In this document: in pieces, positions 1 to 8,716 of the stretch | How the letters are laid out: the number at the start of each line of letters is the position of its first letter | Numbering within the stretch: the first letter of the stretch is position 1 | Assembly (NCBI GenBank): GCA_003154195.1 | Contig: PMCS01000009.1 | Span: 83,014-121,474, forward strand | DNA: 38,461 nucleotides | Direction: 5' to 3' | Source of the DNA: Candidatus Omnitrophota bacterium | Lineage (GTDB): Bacteria > Omnitrophota > Gorgyraeia > Duberdicusellales > 4484-171 | The notes under the pieces: generated by a model | Databases searched by the model: none | The model's input: only the letters and a program-made list of their open reading frames with translations | What the model was told of the DNA's origin: nothing | Position numbers and translations under genes: made by a program

Positions 1-2869
1 GCAGGTTCTTCTGCTTTTTTTCCCACCACTCCCGCCATTGCCGGGGGCTATACAGCTTGTTTAAACCTTCTTTATCCCACTCCTGGAAAAATATGTAACG
101 CAGCGCGCCCATCGCCGCGCTGCCTAAGCGCCAATCCTTAGAATCGTCAAGGGCGTCGATCAGCGGCGTGACTGCGCGGTAGGACTTTATGTATCCTAAA
201 AGTTCAGCCGCTGATTGTCTCACGGAAAAGTCTTCATTTTTATTCTCAAGAACGGCTATTAACGCTTCGATGACCCGGGATGAGTCTTTTTTCCTATGCA
301 CAAGGGCTTCCCCGGCTGTTTTTCGTACCGCAGCGTCCTCATCCCTGAGAGCGGCGGCAAGTAAAAATTCCGTAATGCGGGGGTCATCCATGTATTCTAA
401 AGATTTTATTGCGGTTTTCCGCACGTAAGGATCCTGGTCCCGGGAGGCGGCCATTAATTGCTCTACGACACGGGGATCCAGCGGCTTGATTTGAGATAAC
501 GACCACAAATAGTCTCCCGCCTCAGATTGTATCGAACTATCTTTATCCTTAAGAGCTGTGATAAGTAATTCCACAACCTGCGGGTCGCTGCGGTATGGCC
601 ATAAACATTTGATAACCCCCTGCCGTACAGAATTATCGTTGTCATGATACGCGGCAACCAAAGACTTTATTGCAGTGGGATCCTTTATTCGGAGTAAAAG
701 TGAGACCGTGAGCAAGCGCAAAGAGACATCTTTGTCCTCAAGGAGAGTGGTTATGGGGCCTATGTCGTTAACATTGAAATTATTTATATTGCTTAGGCTA
801 TCTTTCGCGTATTGACGCACAGCAGGATCTTTATCTTTTAGTTCAGCGATCAAAGGCTCCAGGAGGCGGCGGTCCCTGCTGCCTGTCTCCCGTAAGGCGC
901 GCAGCGCTTTTTTTCGCACTGAGGCATTTTCATCGTTAAGGGCTAAGCACAGGAGTTCTTCTGTCCCCGCCGAAACGCTCATGCCTCGTAACAGAGATAC
1001 AACGGCCCAGCGCAAAGCAACATCTTTGTCTTTCAAGGCAGCGGTTAAAGGCGCGATAAGATCAGGCTCCTTTATCTGATTCAAAAGGCGTTCTGCTTTC
1101 CAGCGCAAAGAAGCGTCTTTATTTTTAAGCAAAGTTACCAGCGCGGCTGCCGTGCGAGGATTATCCGGGTGATCCGTTAAAACTTCTAAGGCATTTTTCC
1201 TGACTAAATCATTTGGGGTTTTAAGAACATCGGTTACCGCTGCGATAGCCGGTTCGCCGATTTTACGCAGCAGCGTCACCGCTTCATCGCATACGCGAAA
1301 AGTCATTATGACGTCATTAGATATGGCCACCATCGGTCTGGTTGTTGCCGTATTGCCTAAGTTTTCCACGAGAACAGGGATGAACGGTTCTAATAGCTGA
1401 GGATCTTTGATTTCTAATAAACCCGATGCGGCTTCTGACCGCACCGACAGGTCTTCACCGGTAAGGGCTTTTATCAGCAGCCCTGCAGCGCGGGAGTCTT
1501 TAGCCAGGACAGACCTCTCCGCTGTTTCCTCTGTTATTTCTTGCAAGATCTTGCGGCTATTCGCATCGATTTTTTCTCCGGATTGCTCATAACATCTATT
1601 TATTCCCAGTAAAGCGCCAACCTTATAATAAACGTCGGTTATGGCTTTGGCTAACTTAAGGGCCTGTTCGTACTCACCTATTTTCGCATATTCAACAGCA
1701 ATCTCTTTTAAGGGAGCGGCCGCCTTCTCTTTAAAGACAACCGCGGTTTGATCATAAAAATAACGGCCCATTTCAGGATCCATGGCGAAAGGAAGAGAAA
1801 TAAGAGGAGGATTTTTAGGAATTGCTTCAGCAATCATGAGGGCCCGGGATAAAACCCGGGAAGCCTCGGTTTTCTGCTTGGCTTGAGCGTAAACATCGGC
1901 TATTTGCGCCAACGCGACAGCTTGAGGCGAAGGGTCTTTTATTTCTTCGGCTACCTGGAAGGCCCGGTCGTATTGGCCGGTTTTTGCGTACTCTACAGCC
2001 ATACCCTGGAAGGCCTCAGTTTTGCAAGGAATGTTTCCCATTGTTTTGACCAGGGACAAGCCCTGTTCGTATTGCCCCATTTTTGCGTAGGCAATGGCAA
2101 TATGCTTCAGCACACAAAGATAAGCAAAGTTTATCCGGCCGATCTCGACAGCCTGGGATAAAAGCTGGGAGGCTTTATCTTTTTGCCCGGATTCCAGATA
2201 TGTATCAGCTATGTTAGCTAAGACAAACGACTTAGCGCCGGCGCTTTTCATTGCATCAGCCATCAAGAGGGCTTTATCATATTGCCCGGCTCTCGCGTAT
2301 TCAGCCGCGATGTCCTCGATGGGAAGATTCCCGGTTTCCGTTATTTTAAGGGCCTGGGATAAAAGCGGGAGAGCCTTATCTACCTGCCCGGACTCGCGAT
2401 AAGCGCCGGCTATTTTCGTTAAGGCCTCGGATTTAGCATAATCGCTTGCGATCGTTGTTGTCACCTGGAGAGCCTGGTCGTATTGCCCGGCTTTCGCGTA
2501 CTCGGCGGCAATACCGCCTAATATCCCGGCTCTTTGATAATCCTCTTTGATTGTTTGGGCCACTTGCATGGCCTGATCGTACCGGCCCGTTCTCGCGTAT
2601 TCAACGGCAATATCTTTTAACGATTCGGTTTTAGGATGGGAAAAAGAATACCCGATTGTTCCGGTGATAAAATAAGCGCAGGCAAGCAGGTCTGATTCGG
2701 CTTTGGTTTTCAGCTCAGTTATATCGAGTTCAGTTATATCTGCATCTCCTTTTGCATTTGATTTTTCTATTCGTTCTGCCGGCGTGGTTGATATGCATCG
2801 AAAGGCGAAAGAAGATATGTTTACAACGCTAAAAACCAGAAGAAAAATAATTTTTTTCATATTGCTCAT
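1..2869 (-). CDS. Secreted TPR plus HEAT-repeat protein (3' end outside window)
   Basis: Reading the minus strand from 2869 gives about 956 uninterrupted codons that run off the left edge, so the C-terminus is missing. Residues 1-25 are a hydrophobic signal peptide (MSNMKKIIFLLVFSVVNISS), pointing to export. Roughly residues 60-430 are tandem TPR-like helices with the recurring pattern AxxYAxxGQYDxAL. From about residue 440 onward come HEAT repeats of the PBS-lyase type, with pattern LxDxDxxVRxxAxxAL. Both are protein-interaction scaffolds, so a periplasmic or surface scaffold role is an inference and no catalytic motif is visible. A start at 2860 (MKKIIF) is equally possible; neither has a strong ribosome binding site. 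It is the last gene after mazG. I do not recognise a named family for this combination. Confidence 0.85.
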   Translation of the reverse strand, partial: MSNMKKIIFLLVFSVVNISSFAFRCISTTPAERIEKSNAKGDADITELDITELKTKAESDLLACAYFITGTIGYSFSHPKTESLKDIAVEYARTGRYDQAMQVAQTIKEDYQRAGILGGIAAEYAKAGQYDQALQVTTTIASDYAKSEALTKIAGAYRESGQVDKALPLLSQALKITETGNLPIEDIAAEYARAGQYDKALLMADAMKSAGAKSFVLANIADTYLESGQKDKASQLLSQAVEIGRINFAYLCVLKHIAIAYAKMGQYEQGLSLVKTMGNIPCKTEAFQGMAVEYAKTGQYDRAFQVAEEIKDPSPQAVALAQIADVYAQAKQKTEASRVLSRALMIAEAIPKNPPLISLPFAMDPEMGRYFYDQTAVVFKEKAAAPLKEIAVEYAKIGEYEQALKLAKAITDVYYKVGALLGINRCYEQSGEKIDANSRKILQEITEETAERSVLAKDSRAAGLLIKALTGEDLSVRSEAASGLLEIKDPQLLEPFIPVLVENLGNTATTRPMVAISNDVIMTFRVCDEAVTLLRKIGEPAIAAVTDVLKTPNDLVRKNALEVLTDHPDNPRTAAALVTLLKNKDASLRWKAERLLNQIKEPDLIAPLTAALKDKDVALRWAVVSLLRGMSVSAGTEELLCLALNDENASVRKKALRALRETGSRDRRLLEPLIAELKDKDPAVRQYAKDSLSNINNFNVNDIGPITTLLEDKDVSLRLLTVSLLLRIKDPTAIKSLVAAYHDNDNSVRQGVIKCLWPYRSDPQVVELLITALKDKDSSIQSEAGDYLWSLSQIKPLDPRVVEQLMAASRDQDPYVRKTAIKSLEYMDDPRITEFLLAAALRDEDAAVRKTAGEALVHRKKDSSRVIEALIAVLENKNEDFSVRQSAAELLGYIKSYRAVTPLIDALDDSKDWRLGSAAMGALRYIFFQEWDKEGLNKLYSPRQWREWWEKKQKNL

Positions 2870-2924
2870 TTTTTATATCCAACAAGATAATCGACCGCCT
2901 GCTCGCCTAGCGGCCCGCTCCTCA

Positions 2925-3590
2925 TTAATATTTCGTTTTACCGGCAATCTCGATTATCTTCTTCCGGAAGCCCGGCTCCAAATCCACCCGGTAAATCTCC
3001 GCCAGCCGGCTCAATTCAAATAAAATATCGGCAAACAGTAGTTCCCGCGCTTTACTTTTTCCAAGAGAGCTTACGCCAAAATTGATTTTCTCAACTGCCG
3101 TAGCGGCGGCTTTTCCTTTGTTTGCCGATATTTTATCGATATTAAAATACTCCCGCCAGAAGATGTGGGCCAGAAATAAAGACGGCGCGGGCAAAGGCAG
3201 ACGTTCTTCGATGGTTTTACGTTTTTTCTTTTTTGCTTTGCTGGCAATCCAATAATTGAGGACCTCTTCTTTGGTCTTTAACTTCTTTTTAGAAAAAACA
3301 TGCGGATGGCGGCTGACTAATTTTTGGTTTATCCCTTCCAGGACTTCGGCTAATCCTTCTTTATTTTTCGGTTCAACCATTTCGGCAATAACCGCTAAAA
3401 TAAGAAAAAGATCGCCCAGTTCTTCTTTGATAAGATGTTTCTTTTTGGCATCGATACCCTCGATAAGTTCGTAAGCTTCTTCCAACAAAAAACGTTTATA
3501 ATCTGTCAGTTTTTGCGCCCGGTCCCAGGGACAACCGCCCGGCGCGCGCAAAACACGGATAATGTTTATTAAATCATCAAATTCTTTCAT
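2925..3590 (-). CDS. mazG: MazG-family nucleoside triphosphate pyrophosphohydrolase
   Basis: The 221-residue product has the MazG hallmark near its N-terminus: GGCPWDRAQ, then LLEEAYELIEGI, then a KEELGDLF segment. This is the EExxE...ExxD metal-binding pattern that hydrolyses NTPs to NMP and pyrophosphate. SRHPHVFS after the helical core is also typical. Classical MazG proteins have two such domains in about 260 residues. Here the second half (about 120-221) is lysine-rich and lacks a second ExxD pair, so this is a single-domain or C-terminally degenerate form. No clear ribosome binding site precedes the ATG at 3590, and the upstream gap holds a large inverted repeat. Family assignment is firm; the exact substrate is not. 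Confidence 0.9.
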   Translation of the reverse strand: MKEFDDLINIIRVLRAPGGCPWDRAQKLTDYKRFLLEEAYELIEGIDAKKKHLIKEELGDLFLILAVIAEMVEPKNKEGLAEVLEGINQKLVSRHPHVFSKKKLKTKEEVLNYWIASKAKKKKRKTIEERLPLPAPSLFLAHIFWREYFNIDKISANKGKAAATAVEKINFGVSSLGKSKARELLFADILFELSRLAEIYRVDLEPGFRKKIIEIAGKTKY

Positions 3591-3606
3591 ATATTTTAGG
3601 GTAGCA

Positions 3607-3777
3607 AGTAGAGAGATAATGTTAAACGGTTAGGGCAATGGTAACGATGCCAGTATGGGTTAGGGTTAAGGTAAAGGCTTTTAAAATTAGCCTTAGTGTC
3701 AGCCTTAACCTTTGCCTTAACCCAAACCGGCTTCTTAACCCTAGCCTTAGCCGATTATTTCTCTCTCCTCTCTACTT
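3607..3777. repeat. Large imperfect palindrome, copy A (telomere-like arms)
   Basis: Inverted arms of about 53 bases (3627-3679 and 3701-3753) contain repeated (G)GTTAGGG/TTAAGG-like words on the left and their complement on the right, around a loop of about 20 bases. Weaker pairing extends outward through AGTAGAGAG (3607) and its complement (ends about 3776), which overlaps the ribD stop codon at 3772-3774. A second copy with the same arms lies at 10056-10172. Both copies sit between same-strand genes. Confidence 0.8.
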
Positions 3778-4851
3778 CCTATAACACGGGTATCCCGTAA
3801 CCAGGACATCTTCCCCGATTTTCTGTACCCGCATATCGTCAAGCCAAACGTCATCCGGCGAGGCAAAACCTTTACCGCCAACCGACGGTAACGCCGACTT
3901 CCCGCCGATAATTTTAGGCGCGATAAAAAAATAAACTTTATCGACGAGCTTGGCGTCAAAAAAACTTCCCAGGGTTTGCGAGCCACCTTCGATAAAAACC
4001 GACATCACGCCGTAATCATAAAGACGCCTCATAACCATTTTTAAATCGAAACTGCCGTTATTTTCTTTGACAAAAAATATCTTAGCCACGATCGGCAATC
4101 TTCCGGCCCTATTTTTGTTGCGCCAAGACGTAAAAATTATCAGCTTCTGGGGATTGTTTTTTATCAGATACGAATTTGAGGGTATTTTTAAATCCGGGTC
4201 CAACACCGCTTTAAACGGAACCTTCATCGGGCCGTCGAGCCGGGGACTATCCTGCAGCACTGTATTAACCCCGGCTAAGACGCAATCATATCGATCGCGC
4301 AGGCCCCGGGAAAATTGGCGGGACTTATCGCCGGTAATCCACTTCGACACGCCCTTGCGGGTGGCGATTTTTCCATCCAGGCTTTGAGCGCATTTTGCCG
4401 CCAAAAAAGGCAAATTTTTTTTCATATTTTTAAAAAAAACTTCGTTAAGCCGCATCGCTTCCTTGCTCAATATTCCTATCGTCACATTTATGCCGGCGGC
4501 TTTTAATTTTTTTACGGATTTTCCGTAAACTACCGGATTAGGGTCAAGCGTAGAAATAACTACGCGCGATATTTTACGCTTTATAATTTCATCGACGCAA
4601 GGCCCGGTTCGGCCGAAATGATAACACGGTTCGAGATTAACGTAAAGGGTCGAACCGGCCACGCCGGTTTTCGCCTTCCGAAACGCCTCGATTTCCGCGT
4701 GAGCGAGGCCGGCTTTTTTATGGAAACCTTGCGCGATTATTTTATTGTTTTTTACGATTAGCGCACCGGCCAAAGGATTAGGGGAAGTCCCGCCCTGGGC
4801 TTTTCGGGCAAGCTTAAAAGTTTGCTTTATATAATGTTCGTCGTTTTTCAT
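3772..4851 (-). CDS. ribD: Bifunctional riboflavin biosynthesis deaminase/reductase RibD
   Basis: The 359-residue product has the usual RibD length. The N-terminal deaminase domain shows SPNPLAGALIV, the zinc-site HAE (AHAEIEAF) and PCYHFGRTGPC with its two cysteine ligands. The C-terminal reductase domain starts around residue 150 (AKCAQSLDGKIAT) and includes GGSQTLGSFF near the NADPH-binding end. It converts the product of GTP cyclohydrolase II by deamination and then side-chain reduction, in the cytoplasm. ribBA and ribH lie upstream on the same strand, separated by nusB and a PHP gene, so the riboflavin genes form a loose cluster without ribE. The start has only a weak ribosome binding site. 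Confidence 0.95.
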   Translation of the reverse strand: MKNDEHYIKQTFKLARKAQGGTSPNPLAGALIVKNNKIIAQGFHKKAGLAHAEIEAFRKAKTGVAGSTLYVNLEPCYHFGRTGPCVDEIIKRKISRVVISTLDPNPVVYGKSVKKLKAAGINVTIGILSKEAMRLNEVFFKNMKKNLPFLAAKCAQSLDGKIATRKGVSKWITGDKSRQFSRGLRDRYDCVLAGVNTVLQDSPRLDGPMKVPFKAVLDPDLKIPSNSYLIKNNPQKLIIFTSWRNKNRAGRLPIVAKIFFVKENNGSFDLKMVMRRLYDYGVMSVFIEGGSQTLGSFFDAKLVDKVYFFIAPKIIGGKSALPSVGGKGFASPDDVWLDDMRVQKIGEDVLVTGYPCYRK

Positions 4852-4856
4852 ATAGA

Positions 4857-4905
4857 TATATCCGCGATCATCAGCTTCTTTTAATCAGCGATCATCAGCG
4901 TTACG
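4857..4905. repeat. Short dispersed repeat, CGATCATC-type, at the PHP 3' end
   Basis: CGCGATCATCAGC and AATCAGCGATCATCAGC occur in tandem here. The second copy supplies the last codons (NADDR) and stop of the PHP gene. The same word recurs at 6261-6300 and 6832-6870, always near gene ends. Confidence 0.65.
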
Positions 4906-5733
4906 CGCCAGACGGTCCTTCATCGCCTGGACCCATTCGTAAGGCACGTTGATTTTGCCGATATCCGTATGCTTCTTGAAACTGCCGTGCGCGTCGGAGC
5001 CGCCGCTCTTTAACAAGCCATATCTTTTGATTATATCGTCATACATGTACTTCTTGGCATCGGGAAGCAAAAGATAATTCACCTCAAGGCCGTCGATGCC
5101 GGCCCGGGCGATTTCTTCTACCCACGCCTGGTTGGTTAACAAATGCGGATGCGCCAAAAACGAAAGGCCGGATGCTGCCCTGATAAGACTGACGGCTTCT
5201 CCCACGGAGAATTTAAAACGCGATACGTAAGCGGGGCGGCCCACGCCCAGGTACTTGTCAAATGCTTCATTGTAAGATTTAACGATTCCTTTTTTAACCA
5301 GATGCGCGCCCAGATGAAGCCGGGTCGGCACGCAGCCGCAGGTTTCCTTTAAAATTTCATCCTTATCGACCTTCAGGCCTAAGGCATTTAATTTTTCCGC
5401 CATCGCCGCGATACGCTCCATCCTTAGCTTACGCATCTGCGCGATCGCCTCCTGAAGAGCGCGGTTTTTTACATCAACGAAATAACCGAGAACGTGGACC
5501 TCGGAATTATCTTTTTGAGCGCTTAATTCGATACCCTCGATGTATTCGATGCCATACCGGGCGCTGAGAAGGCGCGCGCCGCCGGCCGCGTCAAGGGTAT
5601 CGTGGTCGGTAACAGAAATACAGCAAAGCCCCTTCTCTTTGGCCTTCAGGTAAATTGTTTCAATGGTCGCGTCGCTGTCGGAAAAAGAAGAGTGAATATG
5701 GAGGTCACAAAACTTGTTCTGTTTTTTTGTCAT
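4885..5733 (-). CDS. PHP-domain phosphoesterase (YciV/RNase AM-like)
   Basis: The 282-residue product is a PHP-family metal-dependent phosphoesterase. Motifs in order: DLHIHSSFSDSDATIE (motif I), SVTDHDTLDAA (motif II), GIELSAQ, LAHPHLL and GGSDAHGS near the C-terminus, supplying the usual His/Asp/Glu metal ligands. The YciV branch dephosphorylates 3',5'-nucleoside bisphosphates and trims RNA 5' ends; assignment to that branch rests on overall resemblance. I chose the ATG at 5733 (MTKKQNKFCD), which has AAGGA about six bases upstream; a longer reading would lie wholly inside nusB. It overlaps the nusB 3' end by 29 bases, implying translational coupling. Its last residues are encoded by a dispersed repeat. 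Confidence 0.88.
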   Translation of the reverse strand: MTKKQNKFCDLHIHSSFSDSDATIETIYLKAKEKGLCCISVTDHDTLDAAGGARLLSARYGIEYIEGIELSAQKDNSEVHVLGYFVDVKNRALQEAIAQMRKLRMERIAAMAEKLNALGLKVDKDEILKETCGCVPTRLHLGAHLVKKGIVKSYNEAFDKYLGVGRPAYVSRFKFSVGEAVSLIRAASGLSFLAHPHLLTNQAWVEEIARAGIDGLEVNYLLLPDAKKYMYDDIIKRYGLLKSGGSDAHGSFKKHTDIGKINVPYEWVQAMKDRLARNADDR

Positions 5734-6145
5734 TAATTCCTTCGCCTTCCGTTTTATAAATTTTATCCAGCACTCCGTTGATAAAACGAGGGGAATCAAT
5801 ATCGCTAAAACGCTTGGCAAGCTCTATGGCTTCGTTGATGGAAACTTTCGGAGGGACTTCTTTCAGAAAAATAAGCTCAAAACAGGAAAGCCGTAAAATA
5901 TTGCGGTCGATTGCCGCCATGCGGTCGATTTCCCAATTTTTCACATATTTTTTTATAAGCGAGTCAAGGTGTGGTAAATTTTTGGTTATGCCCTCGAGAA
6001 GGAGAAGAGAAAAATCGGACACCTCTTTTTCCAAAGGCTCATTTTCCGAATAATCCTTTAAAGCCTGGCCATAATCATTTTTAACGATTTCGACCTGATA
6101 AAGAATACACAGAGCCACTTCTCTTGCTTTCGTGCGTAGGCGCAT
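5705..6145 (-). CDS. nusB: Transcription antitermination factor NusB
   Basis: A 146-residue all-alpha protein of NusB length. The N-terminus MRLRTKAREVALCILYQVE matches the family pattern (KARExALxxLYQ). The C-terminal half has the typical IDRNILRLSCFELIF, then PPKVSINEAIELAKRFSD and SPRFINGVLDKI. NusB with NusE/S10 binds boxA RNA and supports antitermination in rRNA operons. I chose the ATG at 6145 because it gives the canonical N-terminus; a GTG at 6160 would add five residues. It follows ribH, an order common in bacteria, and overlaps the PHP gene downstream. Confidence 0.93.
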   Translation of the reverse strand: MRLRTKAREVALCILYQVEIVKNDYGQALKDYSENEPLEKEVSDFSLLLLEGITKNLPHLDSLIKKYVKNWEIDRMAAIDRNILRLSCFELIFLKEVPPKVSINEAIELAKRFSDIDSPRFINGVLDKIYKTEGEGINDKKTEQVL

Positions 6146-6301
6146 GTTTTTATCATCCACGGATGATCGCAGATCTATATAAGAAAATAACAGATGGTAG
6201 ATAAAAAAATATTCTTAATTGCGTCTATAATCTACCGCCTATGACCTGGTTTTTTAATCAGCGATCATCTGTTGATTTTCAATCAGCGATTATCTGCGTG
6301 T
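6146..6301. repeat. Intergenic dispersed repeats between ribH and nusB
   Basis: At 6261-6301 a unit of about 42 bases (GCGATCATCTGTTGATTTTC, then AATCAGCGATTATCTGCGTG) ends at the ribH stop codon. An almost identical unit sits at 6832-6872, directly next to the ribBA stop. The remaining sequence is A+T-rich and I see no gene. Confidence 0.7.
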
Positions 6302-6760
6302 TCAAAGCTGTTCGTAAACGCTGGCCATCTCTAAAGCCGACAATGCCGCGTCCCGGCCTTTATTACCCTGCTTTGTGCCGGCGCGCTCTATAGCCTGTTC
6401 AATCGTGTCGGCGGTGATAATACCGAAAATCACGGGAACATTCTTGTCTAAAGCAATCTTCGCTAAACCTTTCACCGCTTCATTGGCGATATAATCGAAA
6501 TGGGGAGTATCGCCCCTGATGATCGCGCCCAGGGCGATAATCGCGGCAAATTTGGAAACGTCCAGCTTATTTATAAGCTGCGGTATTTCGAAAGAACCGG
6601 GGGCCCAAACAACGGTAATATCCTTTTCGTCGACTCCGCCCTTTTTTAACGTATCGAGGCAGCCATTAAGCAATTGCCCGCTGATAAAATCGTTAAACCG
6701 GGAAATAGCAATCGCGATTTTCTTCCCTTTACCGAAAAAATTTCCTTTAATCTCTTTCAT
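6302..6760 (-). CDS. ribH: 6,7-dimethyl-8-ribityllumazine synthase
   Basis: The 152-residue length is typical of RibH. Family motifs are AIAISRFNDFISGQLL at the N-terminus, VVWAPGSFEIPQ in the substrate loop, ALGAIIRGDTPHFDYIANE with the catalytic His, and PVIFGIITADTIEQAIERAG near the end. It condenses the pyrimidine diamine with 3,4-dihydroxy-2-butanone 4-phosphate to lumazine. The ATG at 6760 is chosen because AGGAGG lies about eight bases upstream. It is transcribed after ribBA, whose N-terminal half makes one of its substrates. Confidence 0.96.
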   Translation of the reverse strand: MKEIKGNFFGKGKKIAIAISRFNDFISGQLLNGCLDTLKKGGVDEKDITVVWAPGSFEIPQLINKLDVSKFAAIIALGAIIRGDTPHFDYIANEAVKGLAKIALDKNVPVIFGIITADTIEQAIERAGTKQGNKGRDAALSALEMASVYEQL

Positions 6761-6780
6761 ATCTAGTCGCCTCCTTTTGG

Positions 6781-6871
6781 CGTTGATGATCACAGATGAA
6801 AAGATGCTGATGACCACAGATAAAAACATCGGCGATCATCTGTTGATTTTCAATCAGCGATCATCTGTGTT
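6781..6871. repeat. Dispersed repeats between ribBA and ribH
   Basis: Several overlapping words occur: GATGATCACAGATGAAAAG, GATGACCACAGATAAAAAC, then the 42-base unit (6832-6872) shared with 6261-6301. The pieces are partly complementary (GATCATCTG against CAGATGATC) and could fold. No coding potential is evident. Confidence 0.65.
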
Positions 6872-8059
6872 CTAAAGTATATGCCCCATCTTCTCCTTCT
6901 TGGTTTTCAAATAATTCACGTTATGCTCGCATGGCTGAATAGCGAGCGGCACTCTTTCCGTAATCTCCAAACCGTATCCTTCAAGGCCGATAATCTTTTT
7001 TGGATTATTGGTAAGAAGTTTTATTTTTTTTACGCCTAAATCGACTAAAATCTGCGCTCCTATCCCGTAATCGCGTAAATCCGGAGAAAACCCCAGCATT
7101 TCATTGGCCTCTACCGTATCCGCCCCCTTTTCCTGCAAGGCGTAAGCTTTTATTTTATTCTTTAAACCGATGCCTCTGCCTTCCTGGCGCATGTAAAGGA
7201 TTACGCCACCTTCTTTACCGATTAATTCAAGCGCCGCCCGCAATTGCGAACCGCAATCACAGCGCAAAGAAGAAAATACATCGCCGGTCAGGCATTGCGA
7301 ATGTACCCGGACAAAAACCGGGTTATCTTTTATCTCGCCGTTGACCAGCGCGATATGCTCGGCGGAATCAATCAGCGATTCATATAAATACAGGTCATAA
7401 TCGCCATAACGCGTCGGTAATTTTACTTTTTCGATAAGGTTGACCAGTTTTTCATTTTTTCTCCGGTATTCAATCAAAGCCGCGATTGTGCCTATTTTTA
7501 GATTGTGAAGCCGGGCAAACTCAAGCAAATCATTAAACCTGGCCATCGAGCCGTCTTCTTTGATAATCTCGCAAATTGCCCCGGCAGGAACCAGGCCGGC
7601 AAGCCGCGCCAAATCGACCGCCGCCTCGGTATGTCCGGCGCGTACCAAAACTCCTCCCTCTTTTGCTTCCAGGGGAAAAAGATGGCCGGGCCTCACTAAA
7701 TCTTCGGGCTTGCTTTTCCGGTCGATCAGGATCTCGATAGTCCGCGCGCGGTCAAAAGCCGATATACCGGTGGTAATGCCGCAGGCCGCGTCAACCGACA
7801 TGCGCCACGCCGTCTTAAACGGGTCATTTGTGTTGAGAGGGCTCATCGGCTCAAGATTCAGCTCGCCTATTCGCTCCATCGTCAAGGGTACACAAACCAG
7901 CCCCCTCGCCTCTTTAATCATAAAGTTGATGCTTTGCGGCGTGGCAAATTGAGCCGCCACGATAATATCGCCTTCGTTTTCCCTGGTTTCATCATCAACG
8001 ATGATTACCGGTTTTCCGCTCTTAACATCATCCAGGATTTCTTCGACAGAGTTGATCAT
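6872..8059 (-). CDS. ribBA: Bifunctional DHBP synthase / GTP cyclohydrolase II
   Basis: A 395-residue fusion. Residues 1-205 are dihydroxybutanone-phosphate synthase: [11 protein letters not shown] (metal-binding acidic loop) and [20 protein letters not shown]. Residues 205-395 are GTP cyclohydrolase [15 protein letters not shown], then RCDCGSQL giving the three zinc cysteines, then [10 protein letters not shown] and LTNNPKKI. It supplies both entry branches of riboflavin synthesis, from ribulose 5-phosphate and GTP. I chose the ATG at 8059 (MINSVEEIL); a TTG 21 bases upstream would add seven residues. No FMN riboswitch is recognisable upstream, where short tandem repeats occur instead. Confidence 0.96.
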   Translation of the reverse strand: MINSVEEILDDVKSGKPVIIVDDETRENEGDIIVAAQFATPQSINFMIKEARGLVCVPLTMERIGELNLEPMSPLNTNDPFKTAWRMSVDAACGITTGISAFDRARTIEILIDRKSKPEDLVRPGHLFPLEAKEGGVLVRAGHTEAAVDLARLAGLVPAGAICEIIKEDGSMARFNDLLEFARLHNLKIGTIAALIEYRRKNEKLVNLIEKVKLPTRYGDYDLYLYESLIDSAEHIALVNGEIKDNPVFVRVHSQCLTGDVFSSLRCDCGSQLRAALELIGKEGGVILYMRQEGRGIGLKNKIKAYALQEKGADTVEANEMLGFSPDLRDYGIGAQILVDLGVKKIKLLTNNPKKIIGLEGYGLEITERVPLAIQPCEHNVNYLKTKKEKMGHIL

Positions 8060-8086
8060 ATTAAAAATCACCCACGGCAATTACTC

Positions 8087-8126
8087 GTAACCATTAGTAA
8101 CCGCTGGTAACCTCCAGCAACCTTTA
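8087..8126. repeat. Four-unit 10-bp tandem repeat
   Basis: Four consecutive 10-base units begin GTAACC or GCAACC: GTAACCATTA, GTAACCGCTG, GTAACCTCCA, GCAACCTTTA. They lie between the rpsI terminator and the ribBA start, so they would form part of the ribBA leader. Confidence 0.7.
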
Positions 8127-8170
8127 AAATAAAAACATCCCGCCGGGCATATTTGTCCAGCGGGATTTTA
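8126..8170 (-). terminator. Rho-independent terminator after rpsI
   Basis: On the minus strand a 10-bp stem (ATCCCGCTGG / CCGGCGGGAT, one G-U pair; 8157-8166 with 8137-8146) encloses a 10-base loop and is followed by GTTTTTATTTT. It lies about 90 bases after the rpsI stop. A-rich sequence on the other side could make it work in both directions. Confidence 0.85.
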
Positions 8171-8261
8171 TTATTTTCATGATTACCCATCAGCTTCGTT
8201 CGGGGTAATTCGCCTACAGCCTCTTGCTGCGCCCTTCGGGCTTGCAATCGGCTAAGTCTCA

Positions 8262-8699
8262 TTAACGCTTTGTCCACTGGCACCTGCGCCTGGCGCCTCT
8301 CCGGCCGTATTTCTTTCTTTCTTTTGCTCTCGGATCACGGGTAAGAAGATTTTCTTTACGTAAAAGGCCTTTCGATTCGGGATTCCAGCTGAGCAAGGCG
8401 CGGGCAATACCCAGGCTAACGGCGCCGGCCTGGCCGCTTAATCCGCCGCCGCAAACGTTAGCATAAATATCGATCTTTCCGTCCAAATCGCTTACGATAA
8501 TCGGTTTCTTTATTTGCATCCTTTGGTCTATCGTAACGAAATAATTATCGAATTTTCTGCCGTTAATCACAAACTTTCCCTTGCCTTCAATAAAAAGCCT
8601 GATTCTCGCTACCGCCTCTTTTCTCCTGCCCGTGGCGGTAAATATTTTCTGTGTATCTTTTTGTGCATCTGTCTGCGTATCGGTCTGCGTATCAGCCAT
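8262..8699 (-). CDS. rpsI: 30S ribosomal protein S9
   Basis: The 145-residue product ends in the S9 signature KKYGRRGARRRCQWTKR, whose basic tail reaches the ribosomal P site. The core shows TGRRKEAVARIRLF and GGGLSGQAGAVSLGIARAL. Residues 1-18 form an unusual repeat-like extension (TQTDTQTDAQKDTQK) encoded by near-identical codons; S9 normally begins close to TGRRK. A GAGGTG ribosome binding site lies about 12 bases upstream. It follows rplM, the standard L13-S9 pair, and is closed by a terminator at 8126-8170. Confidence 0.96.
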   Translation of the reverse strand: MADTQTDTQTDAQKDTQKIFTATGRRKEAVARIRLFIEGKGKFVINGRKFDNYFVTIDQRMQIKKPIIVSDLDGKIDIYANVCGGGLSGQAGAVSLGIARALLSWNPESKGLLRKENLLTRDPRAKERKKYGRRGARRRCQWTKR

Positions 8700-8716
8700 A
8701 ATTAAATTTTCACCTC

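Noticed and set aside
3621-3760. TTAGGG-like words suggesting a telomere or linear chromosome end
   Set aside because: The arms are inverted, imperfect and lie between housekeeping genes, with a second copy 6.4 kb away; they are better explained as a palindromic repeat.
4857-6872. Repeated CGATCATC units as a CRISPR array
   Set aside because: Units are few, irregularly spaced, separated by genes and have no uniform spacers.
8068-8283. 71-codon minus-strand frame between rpsI and ribBA
   Set aside because: It contains the rpsI terminator and tandem repeats and begins inside rpsI; the sequence has no family features.
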